From a bacterium 210820-DFI.6.37 (GTDB lineage Bacteria; Bacillota; Clostridia; Peptostreptococcales; Anaerovoracaceae): a stretch of DNA of 64,000 nucleotides. The stretch lies in NCBI GenBank assembly GCA_020558355.1, contig JAJCKG010000014.1, positions 12,696 to 76,695 of the forward strand. The letters run 5' to 3'. Position numbers and translations under genes: made by a program. Under the pieces are notes generated by a model, which ran no database searches, was not told where the DNA came from, and saw only the letters and a list, made by a program, of their open reading frames with translations. This document shows, piece after piece, positions 1 to 6,707 of this stretch; position 1 is the stretch's first letter; every line of letters begins with the position of its first letter.

Positions 1-1494
1 CAGTTCTCTTCGGATGAAAAAAGAGTACCCCGTCAGTTTTTCCGCAGGCAGAGTCACTTCCAGCGGAGACTGAGGATCTGTGTTAAAAAGAAGGAAGACC
101 AGAAGCTGTCCGCTTTTTAAAATCCCGTAGCCTTCCGAAACCGCGATCCGGGGTTTTTCATACTGGGCGATGGACTGGTAAAAGCGGTACGCGGGCGTTT
201 TCAGCCCTTCCGGTGTGAAAAAAGCGTTTTCCGGTCCGGACAGGAATACCTGACGGCGTCCTTTTATCAGAATATCTTCCATGACCCTGGAACTGTCATC
301 CGTTTGAATCAGCTGGGAAAGGTCAGGCTCCCGCATACAAAGGGGAATCTTTTTTTCCAGCTCATCTCTGTGGCGGGAAAGGCGTTTGTCCAGCGCGAAG
401 GTGGCTGAAAAAAGCCCATTTTGAAAGGCGCCCAGACGGAAAACGGATTCCAGGGAGTCCAGTATGACGCAAGGCGCGCAGCACGCGTAAAAGTCCTTAA
501 AATCAGCGGAATCAAAGTCTGGATCCATATGAAGCTGACGGATCTGGGAACTGGTTTTTCCGGAAACATTCAGATAAGAGGACAGCAGGTCCAGCGCTTC
601 TTTTTGGGAAAAATCCGCTCGATAAGAGCGTTCGCGCGGAACATAGGCTTTTCGGTACTGAGCAGGCGTCTTTCCATACCAGGCGGAGAAGCATTTATTA
701 AAGTAATTAGGCGATGAAAAGCCGCATTCCTGACTGACCTGCATCAGGGTCATGCTGCTGGAGACCAGCAGCTTTTCCGCGAATTCCAGACGGATAGCGT
801 TGACAAAGTTCTGAAAGTTAAAGCCCAGGTTTTCCTTGATCAGATGGGAAAGATAATAGGTGCTCAGATGCTCCTGCTCTGAAACATCATCAAGCGAAAT
901 TTTTTCCTTGTAATTGAGCATGATATAACGGGTGATCCGGCAGAGACGCTGCAGGTCTTCCCGGCTCATGTCCGCCTGACTGGTTTTGTACTGGTAATCT
1001 TCCATATAAAAGCCCTGAAAATGATTTACAAGAATCGACACAACCTGATTGACCTCTTCTGTAAGCAGTGTAATATCCCGCTTTTCCTTCATATAGTCGA
1101 AAGCGAGACAGGCGATATGGCGCTTTAAAAGGGACAGCTTGTTCCGCAGCAGCTGCTTGCTTCCAGAAGGATTTTCCATGCATTCCTCGCATACAAAGAA
1201 CATGTAACGGATATTGGGGTACAGCCGCTCGAATCTTCTGGTATCAATATGAACCGACAGCATCAGAATGTCATCCGAGGAATCGTGGATCTGGTGAAGG
1301 TCCTCTACATCCGCGATGATCAGATCACCCGGATTCAGCTCATAGTCGGTATGGTAGATTTGATAGTGGGTGATGCCGCGCAGCACCAAAAGAATTTCGA
1401 TTTCCCGGTGGCAGTGCTTGCTTTCCTCACCTACATTGAGAAACGACAGCTCAAAGGGCAGATTTCCGGAATAAGAAACAGTTTCAAATATCAT
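1..1494 (-). CDS. AraC-family transcriptional regulator (3' end outside window)
   Basis: An open frame runs without a stop from the ATG at 1494 to the window edge (498 codons), so the C-terminus is missing. The N-terminal part has a cupin-like sensor segment (HCHREIEILLVLRG). The middle carries a typical AraC DNA-binding domain with two helix-turn-helix units: SLDDVSEQEHLSTYYLSHLIKE followed by MTLMQVSQECGFSSPNYFNKCF and the family end motif GKTPAQYR. A further region of more than 220 residues follows the DNA-binding domain, which is longer than in ordinary AraC proteins; this tail is of unknown role and resembles the extended AraC regulators of sugar metabolism in Clostridia only loosely. 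The start is supported by GAGAGG seven bases upstream. It diverges from the dehydrogenase gene at 1734, and three direct repeats between them are candidate operators. The family call is firm; the ligand is unknown. Confidence 0.85.
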   Translation of the reverse strand, partial: MIFETVSYSGNLPFELSFLNVGEESKHCHREIEILLVLRGITHYQIYHTDYELNPGDLIIADVEDLHQIHDSSDDILMLSVHIDTRRFERLYPNIRYMFFVCEECMENPSGSKQLLRNKLSLLKRHIACLAFDYMKEKRDITLLTEEVNQVVSILVNHFQGFYMEDYQYKTSQADMSREDLQRLCRITRYIMLNYKEKISLDDVSEQEHLSTYYLSHLIKENLGFNFQNFVNAIRLEFAEKLLVSSSMTLMQVSQECGFSSPNYFNKCFSAWYGKTPAQYRKAYVPRERSYRADFSQKEALDLLSSYLNVSGKTSSQIRQLHMDPDFDSADFKDFYACCAPCVILDSLESVFRLGAFQNGLFSATFALDKRLSRHRDELEKKIPLCMREPDLSQLIQTDDSSRVMEDILIKGRRQVFLSGPENAFFTPEGLKTPAYRFYQSIAQYEKPRIAVSEGYGILKSGQLLVFLLFNTDPQSPLEVTLPAEKLTGYSFFIRREL

Positions 1495-1547
1495 GATGGG
1501 CCTCTCTTTCTGATACGATTATATCATGGCTCACAAAAATTAAAACG

Positions 1548-1667
1548 GATTTTGCGCTCAAAATGACAGATTTTGCGGTCTGCGTCAAATTAACCGAATT
1601 GTCAGAAAATGAGAACCGAAATGTCAGCACTTCTTCTCACAAAAGATGGCAATAAATTGATTTTGCG
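1548..1667. promoter_or_regulatory. Three GATTTTGCG direct repeats, candidate AraC operators
   Basis: The 9-mer GATTTTGCG occurs at 1548-1556, 1569-1577 and 1659-1667. The first two are exactly 21 bases apart, two helical turns, which is the classic spacing of AraC half-sites. The last six bases of the third copy fall where the -35 box of the 1734 gene should be. The AraC gene next door is the obvious candidate regulator; that link is inference. Confidence 0.5.
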
Positions 1668-1681
1668 GCCGTAGGTTTTCC

Positions 1682-1690
1682 TGCTATAAT
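1682..1690 (+). promoter_or_regulatory. Extended -10 promoter of the saccharopine-dehydrogenase-like gene
   Basis: TATAAT sits at 1685-1690. No good -35 box is present 17 bases upstream; the position is held by TTTGCG from the third GATTTTGCG repeat. A weak -35 covered by an activator repeat fits an activator-dependent promoter. Confidence 0.55.
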
Positions 1691-1733
1691 AAATCCATAA
1701 TAAAAGAAGACACAGAAAGGTAAGGTAAAACAA

Positions 1734-2960
1734 ATGACGTTGAAGAAGATTTTAGTATTAGGCGTTGGCGCGCAGGGCTCTGCGGCAGCTCAAAGACTGG
1801 ATGAGGATCCGGGAGTAGCAGAGATCATTTGCGCTGATTATGATAAAACCGCGGTAGATAATCTGGTAAAGCTTCTCAAAAAGGCAAAAGGCGTTCAGGT
1901 GGACGCTCACAGCAAGGACAGCATTGTGGAGGCTGCCCGGGGCGTAGACCTGATTCTCAACGCGCTGCCGCTGGAATGTACAAAGAACGTATTGGACGCG
2001 GCGCTGGAAGTAAAGGCCAATTACCAGGATTACGCGGCCACCACATCCCTTCATGAGGACTGGGTGGAAAGTATCCGCATCCAGTACGATGAATACGGCC
2101 CTAAATTTAAAGCCATTGGAAGGACTGCTATTGTAGGAACCGGCTCCGCTCCCGGACTGATCTGCGCTGCCACAAGAGACGCGATGCGGTATCTGGATAC
2201 CTGCGATACCATTTACAATATTGTGTGGGAAGGCGTTGAGGCAAAGCGGTTCCAGCCTTTCTGGTGGTCACCGGTAACAGCGCTCCACGATATGAGTGAA
2301 GAAGCGTACGCTTTTATCGACGGCAAGCTGGTTCGCACTCCGGCCTTTGAGCTTCCGATCAAACGGCAGTATGATTATATGGACGAAGAGATCACCTTTG
2401 TGGAGCATTGCCACGATGAACCGATTCACTACAGCTTTAACGCGGAAAAGTTCTTTAAAGGCGCGAAAAACGCTTATTTTAAATACGCGGGCGCGGGCGT
2501 GGATTTTTCAAAGCCTTTGTACCGGGCGGGACTTCTTTCCCACAAAAAAGAGGTTATCGACGGCAAGGAAATTTCTCCGTTCGATGTAGTTCTGGCCCAT
2601 GTGCCTCCGGCGCCGAAATTCAAGGAAGAAATTAAGGAAATCATCGAGGAGGGGCTCGTTTCCGATTCCGGGTGTATGGTCATTGAGGCCTACGGGAAAA
2701 AGGATGGAAAAGATGTGCTTGTGGAAACCCATGTAAACGCGCCGGGCCTTGTGGAGTCCTACGAAAAGTCCGGTATTACGGCGGAAATGTATCTGACCGG
2801 ACAGGGCGGATATCTCTTTACGAAGTTGTTTGTAAACGACAAGTTCGACCAGACAGGACTGATTTCCTCCGATATGCTGACTATGGAACAGGTGGACTGC
2901 TATTTCCAGTACGCGGCAGAGCTGGATATCACTTTGAGCACCACGGTAAAAGAGCTGTAG
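1734..2960 (+). CDS. Saccharopine dehydrogenase-like NAD(P)-binding oxidoreductase
   Basis: The 408-residue protein begins with a Rossmann fold (ILVLGVGAQGSAAAQRL, glycines at residues 10-15) followed by an acidic residue at the end of the second strand, and then the saccharopine dehydrogenase catalytic-domain pattern (GTGSAPGL near residue 138). Family members oxidise or reduce imine-linked amino acids such as saccharopine or carboxynorspermidine; the substrate here cannot be told from sequence. It stands alone, with an RBS-like AAGGTAAGG before the ATG and a terminator directly after it. The divergent AraC regulator suggests induction by the substrate. Confidence 0.75.
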   Translation: MTLKKILVLGVGAQGSAAAQRLDEDPGVAEIICADYDKTAVDNLVKLLKKAKGVQVDAHSKDSIVEAARGVDLILNALPLECTKNVLDAALEVKANYQDYAATTSLHEDWVESIRIQYDEYGPKFKAIGRTAIVGTGSAPGLICAATRDAMRYLDTCDTIYNIVWEGVEAKRFQPFWWSPVTALHDMSEEAYAFIDGKLVRTPAFELPIKRQYDYMDEEITFVEHCHDEPIHYSFNAEKFFKGAKNAYFKYAGAGVDFSKPLYRAGLLSHKKEVIDGKEISPFDVVLAHVPPAPKFKEEIKEIIEEGLVSDSGCMVIEAYGKKDGKDVLVETHVNAPGLVESYEKSGITAEMYLTGQGGYLFTKLFVNDKFDQTGLISSDMLTMEQVDCYFQYAAELDITLSTTVKEL

Positions 2961-2999
2961 CCTTCAGGCGTTGTAAGGGACTGTCTATTTGATATAATG

Positions 3000-3050
3000 C
3001 CTCTAAAGTAGACAAGGCAAATAACCAAAATCTACTTTAGAGGTATTTTT
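3000..3050 (+). terminator. Rho-independent terminator
   Basis: A perfect 13-bp inverted repeat, CCTCTAAAGTAGA at 3000-3012 and its complement at 3031-3043, is followed by TATTTTT. It ends the 1734 gene. The 18-base loop is long for a terminator, so a remnant of a mobile element end is an alternative. Confidence 0.65.
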
Positions 3051-3108
3051 ATGGGGAGAAGGCGCGGGCGGCTGTATGGTGGGAATTCCCATTTGTCTTA
3101 AAATAAGT

Positions 3109-3137
3109 TTGACATGTGTAAATAAAAATGCAATAAT
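3109..3137 (+). promoter_or_regulatory. Putative promoter in the remnant region
   Basis: TTGACA at 3109-3114 and AATAAT at 3132-3137 are separated by 17 bases. The small frame at 3138 starts directly after the -10 box, so its true start, if any, must be further in, or the promoter served a gene now lost. Confidence 0.4.
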
Positions 3138-3398
3138 ATGTTTAATATGGATATTATTGGATGCCAGGAGGGCAGTACAAGAAGCCGCAGGATTACAAAT
3201 GTATTGAAGTATGCCTTAGTAATCCAAGGGCTGTTATTTGTATGGACTTATATTTATGATGTTGAACGGAGTATCTGTGATATGCGACGTTTGAATCCTC
3301 AGATTACATTAGAATTTATAGATTGTGTGAAAAATAATGAGCAGCAATATAAACGGTTGTTGGAATATGCGGAGTTACTTAGAATTAAGCAGTTTTAA
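3138..3398 (+). CDS. Hypothetical protein, 86 residues, probably a remnant
   Basis: I do not recognise this frame. Residues 20-36 are hydrophobic (KYALVIQGLLFVWTYIY), and the rest is charged and helical. It has no clear RBS at the ATG and begins immediately after a -10-like box, which argues against the annotated start. It lies just before a broken dinD in an AT-rich patch of gene debris, so it is more likely a fragment or chance frame than a functional gene. Confidence 0.25.
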   Translation: MFNMDIIGCQEGSTRSRRITNVLKYALVIQGLLFVWTYIYDVERSICDMRRLNPQITLEFIDCVKNNEQQYKRLLEYAELLRIKQF

Positions 3399-3424
3399 AA
3401 AAGACTATTTTTGGAGGACGAACT

Positions 3425-3941
3425 ATGGATGAGAAAATGGTCGCAAGGCTGAAAAAACTTTTTGATGATATTATTCATATTTTGAGTTAGTTATAAAGAA
3501 AGCAATCATAGCTTGTGAAAATGCTGGTGGTAATGAGCATAACCATTTTCGTGAAGTCACGAAAATGGTTAGTATAGGAAGTGGTGCGGCCAGAACTGTA
3601 AAAGATTATGTTTTGACGCGTTATGCCTGCTATTTAATCGCCCAAAATGGGGATTCAAGGAAGAATGAGATTGCTTTTGCGCAGAGTTATTTTGCTGTCC
3701 AGACGAGAAGGCAGGAAATCATTGAAGACAGAATCCGGCTGATCGAGAGGTTGAACGCAAGAGAAAAGCTAAAGGAATCTGAGAAAAGATTATCACAGAG
3801 GAACATGTGCAGAACAATTCAAGTGTCCGGGAAATGCTGGGGCAAAGGGGGATAAAACCGGAAACTTTGCCTCCGGCAGAGGATTTGAAAAGGCTGAAGA
3901 GAAGAGTTAAGAAGGATGAGAAGAAGTTAATGGGAAAATAG
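3425..3941 (+). pseudogene. dinD-like (DNA-damage-inducible protein D) pseudogene
   Basis: The pieces of a DinD protein can be read in three frames. The ATG at 3425 has a good RBS (GGAGG) and gives 21 residues ending LKKLFDDIIHILS at a stop at 3488-3490. A second frame from about 3478 continues FELVIKKAIIACENAGG and then the conserved core with YACYLIAQNGDSRKNEIAFA. A third frame from about 3785 gives the C-terminus ITEEHVQNNSSVREMLGQRG and KPETLPPAEDLKRLKRRV to a stop at 3941. Known DinD proteins carry roughly 70-100 further residues between the core and this tail, so there is an internal deletion as well as at least two frame breaks. Intact DinD is an SOS-linked protein of poorly known function. 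No LexA box was seen upstream. Confidence 0.8.
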
Positions 3942-4014
3942 GAGCAGCGTGAAATACCGATATGGCTACACCGTTCAACGAAATCCATTATTTGTTTTTA
4001 ATACAAAAACCACC

Positions 4015-4046
4015 TTGGGGCGCCTTCCTTACGGAGGGTGCCCCAA
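4015..4046 (-). terminator. Stem-loop, probable terminator of the broken ATPase gene
   Basis: TTGGGGCGCC at 4015-4024 pairs with GGGTGCCCCAA at 4036-4046. Read on the minus strand the stem is followed by GGTGGTTTTTG, so it could end the DUF4143 remnant. Confidence 0.4.
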
Positions 4047-4099
4047 CTGAGTACTTTTATCTTACCTCAGTTTGAAGGCTTGCGCAAACTTTGGGATAG

Positions 4100-4599
4100 T
4101 CCCACAACGCGCGCTTGGCTTTTGGCTTAGAACAATTCAACACGCGCAAGCAGCAGATCGATCAGATTGCAGATGATGTTTTCCATAATGTGTCCCGGAT
4201 CATATTGGCGATAATTCAGTCTCGCGTTGCGGAGCCCAATATCCGTGTAGTAGTATTTGTTCGGATACTTGAAATATGTCTTTCCCTTCACATCATAGCG
4301 TTTTGCCATAGAAACAAGGAACGAATCGATGATGTGCTGTACATAGTTCGAAACCAATGTGGAATGAATCTTTTTATTCTTAATGCTGGTCAAGGCGTTG
4401 GCAATCCTTGTAGATTGGTCAGTGAACTGATTTGTGAAGCGAGGAAATCCAGAATGTCATTCAAAATATCCTCGCGTTCAATACCGCCTCGTTCAACAAT
4501 ATCCTTTACATACAATTCGCTGTACAGAGAAATCAGATAATCTTTTTTATCTTTTTCATTATCCAACGCCAGAAGGCGCGGCATACCACCATAAAGCAT
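4100..4599 (-). pseudogene. AAA-type ATPase (DUF4143 family), C-terminal remnant
   Basis: Two minus-strand frames join into the C-terminal half of a DUF4143 ATPase. The first (4599-4390) reads GGMPRLL and LYSELYVKDIVERGGI, then runs off frame at about 4397. The second resumes as IANALTSIKNKKIHSTLV and continues with AKRYDVKGKTYF, YYYTDIGLRNARLN and HIMENIICN before ending at 4127 after another break. The N-terminal AAA domain with Walker motifs is missing altogether; the sequence stops where the two-component promoter begins. The gene is therefore truncated and frameshifted. It supports reading 3050-4620 as decayed accessory DNA. Confidence 0.75.
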
Positions 4600-4624
4600 A
4601 TTTCAATCTAAAATCAATCTTTCG

Positions 4625-4633
4625 TGCTATAAT
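4625..4633 (+). promoter_or_regulatory. Extended -10 promoter of the two-component operon
   Basis: TGCTATAAT lies at 4625-4633, 33 bases before the response regulator ATG. No convincing -35 box was found. Confidence 0.45.
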
Positions 4634-4665
4634 AACGAAGAACCAGAGAAGAGAGAGGTGGTAAT

Positions 4666-5346
4666 ATGAAACTGCTCCTTGTGGAGGATGAACAGAGAAT
4701 GGCCCAGGCCCTGACAGAGCTGCTGCGTTTAGAGCGTTATGAGGTGGATCTGTGTACAGATGGAATCAGCGGGCTGGAAGCGGCGGAAAGCGATTTGTAC
4801 GACGTAATCATCCTCGATGTAATGCTTCCCGGAAGGTCCGGGTTTGAAATTGTAAGAAAGCTCCGCGGGGAAGGGATGAAGACTCCTGTACTGATGCTGA
4901 CGGCCAGAGGGGAGCTGGAGGATAAGGTAGAGGGTCTTGACAGCGGCGCCGACGATTACCTGACAAAGCCGTTTATGACACAGGAGCTGCTGGCAAGGAT
5001 CCGGGCCCTGAGCCGGCGGGGGACTTACGGCAGAAAGGAAACCTTATCCTATGGGGACATTCTCCTGGATACAAAGACCTGCCGTCTGCGCCGCGCGGGT
5101 CATGAGCAGACGGTGCTTCTGAAGGAGAAGGAATACCGCCTTATGGAATATCTGCTGCTGAATCAGGGCCGGATCCTGAGCCGGGAACAGCTGGCGCTGA
5201 AGATCTGGGGATATGAAAATGAAGCGGAATACAACAAAGTAGAGGTGTATCTGTCTTTTACAAGAAAGAAGCTGAAGTTTATCGGGTCCAGGGTGGAAAT
5301 AAAAGCGGTGCGGGGCCTGGGATATGAACTGCGGTATGAGAATTGA
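4666..5346 (+). CDS. OmpR/PhoB-family response regulator
   Basis: The 226-residue protein has a receiver domain (residues 1-120) with the acidic pocket EDE at 7-9, the phosphoacceptor Asp51 in ILDVMLPGRSGF and Lys101 in YLTKPF. A winged-helix DNA-binding domain follows (about 125-225) with SREQLALKIWGYE and the terminal VRGLGYELR. It is the partner of the histidine kinase that starts nine bases after its stop. The RBS is GAGAGGTGG. The adjacent esterase-like lipoprotein gene, with an 11-base-period direct repeat in its promoter, is a likely target, but this is inference. Confidence 0.93.
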   Translation: MKLLLVEDEQRMAQALTELLRLERYEVDLCTDGISGLEAAESDLYDVIILDVMLPGRSGFEIVRKLRGEGMKTPVLMLTARGELEDKVEGLDSGADDYLTKPFMTQELLARIRALSRRGTYGRKETLSYGDILLDTKTCRLRRAGHEQTVLLKEKEYRLMEYLLLNQGRILSREQLALKIWGYENEAEYNKVEVYLSFTRKKLKFIGSRVEIKAVRGLGYELRYEN

Positions 5347-5355
5347 GGTGAGCCC

Positions 5356-6624
5356 ATGTTTCGAAGATCAAGAATCAAAATTATTGCTTCCATCATGACG
5401 ATTCTTGTCTTGCTGTTCGCGGGCACGCTGGGTCTCATCTATTTTACCAGCTATATGGAGGTATATGACCGGGACCAGCAGATGCTGCGGCGGTACTGCG
5501 GCGCTTATTCCCTCAGCGGAGACCCTCAGCCGCGGATAAAAGCGCCAAAGGTTCCGGACGATGACCGCCTGCCCGGAGAAAACGGGATGAAGGAAAAAGA
5601 GATCGAGGATGATCCGCTTTTCCAGCTGTCGATCTTTTATTCGGTTGCTTTTTCCCAGGATGGAGATGTCATCAGCGTGGATGATAACAACAGCAATGTC
5701 TATTCGGCTCAAAAGCTGACCCAGCTCGCAGAGCGGATTGCGCAAAAGGGAGATTCTCAGGGAAAGACGGAGGATCTGATTTACCGCAGAGAGGAAGGCG
5801 ACGGCTATATACTGGTTGCCTTTATGGATAATACGATTATGAGCGAAAGCGTTACGACCCTTTTCCAGTACACACTCATCTTTGGAAGCGGGGCCGCGGT
5901 GGTGATTTTCTTCCTTTCCCTGGTTCTGGCGAGAAAAATCGTAAAGCCTCTTGAGGAAAGCCATGGGAGACAGAAGCAGTTCCTTTCCGACGCGGGACAT
6001 GAGCTGAAGACCCCTGTAGCGGTTATCCGAGCCAATGCGGATCTGCTGTCCAGGGAGCTGGGAAGCAGTCAGTGGCTGGACAACATACAGTTGGAGAACA
6101 ACCGGATGGCGGCCCTGATCCGGCAGCTGATGGAGCTGGCCAGAACGGAGAGCGCGGAGCCCGATATGAAAAAAACGGATTTCAGTCATATTGCCGTGGG
6201 AGAGATCCTTCCTTTTGAGAGTGTTGCCTTTGAAAAAGGAATCCAGCTGTCCTATGACGCCATTAAGGAAGGCGTTCTGGTCTTTGGAAACCCGGGGCAG
6301 CTGCAGCAGCTTGTGGCTATTCTGCTGGACAACGCGGTAGAGCACTCCCCAAGAAATGGAAGGGTTACGGCATCGTTATCCGCGGTTCGTAATAAAGCGA
6401 GATTTTCCGTCAGCAATGAAGGACAGCCTCTGTCAAAGGAAGAGCGGCAGCTGATCTTCGAGCGATTTTACCGGGGAGATCCTGCCAGAAGCGGGAAAGG
6501 GGACCACTATGGACTGGGGCTTGCAATCGCGAAAGCAATTGTGACGGCCCATCATGGAGAGATCCATGTGGACTGTGGAGACGGCCTTGTAACCTTTACA
6601 GTATCTCTCCCTGCCGGAGCCTGA
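5356..6624 (+). CDS. Membrane sensor histidine kinase
   Basis: The 422-residue kinase has two transmembrane helices (about residues 9-30 and 172-192) that flank an extracytoplasmic sensor domain of about 140 residues rich in Asp and Glu. The H-box is FLSDAGHELKTPVAVI with His215. The ATP-binding part carries the N-box ILLDNAVEHSP, FERFYRGDP and the glycine-rich GLGLAIAKAIV. It phosphorylates the response regulator encoded just upstream. The acidic sensor loop (DDDRLPGEN, EIEDDP) could bind cations or cationic compounds; this is a guess. Together the pair forms a two-gene operon before the lipoprotein gene. Confidence 0.93.
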   Translation: MFRRSRIKIIASIMTILVLLFAGTLGLIYFTSYMEVYDRDQQMLRRYCGAYSLSGDPQPRIKAPKVPDDDRLPGENGMKEKEIEDDPLFQLSIFYSVAFSQDGDVISVDDNNSNVYSAQKLTQLAERIAQKGDSQGKTEDLIYRREEGDGYILVAFMDNTIMSESVTTLFQYTLIFGSGAAVVIFFLSLVLARKIVKPLEESHGRQKQFLSDAGHELKTPVAVIRANADLLSRELGSSQWLDNIQLENNRMAALIRQLMELARTESAEPDMKKTDFSHIAVGEILPFESVAFEKGIQLSYDAIKEGVLVFGNPGQLQQLVAILLDNAVEHSPRNGRVTASLSAVRNKARFSVSNEGQPLSKEERQLIFERFYRGDPARSGKGDHYGLGLAIAKAIVTAHHGEIHVDCGDGLVTFTVSLPAGA

Positions 6625-6649
6625 TAAAAATCTGGAAAAAGAGAAAACC

Positions 6650-6682
6650 TTCAATAAAATTTCAAGCTTCCGCAGTTACAAT
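6650..6682 (+). promoter_or_regulatory. Direct repeat and -10 box before the esterase-like lipoprotein gene
   Basis: TTCAA occurs at 6650-6654 and again at 6661-6665, an 11-base period typical of OmpR/PhoB-family binding sites. A TACAAT -10 box follows at 6677-6682. The repeats cover the place of the -35 box, as at response-regulator-activated promoters. Confidence 0.4.
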
Positions 6683-6707
6683 GGGAAACTGAAAAAGGAG
6701 GTTTTTT

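Noticed and set aside
5368..6345. 325-codon open frame antisense to the histidine kinase
   Set aside because: The opposite strand encodes a complete kinase with all motifs; the antisense product has no features of a real protein.
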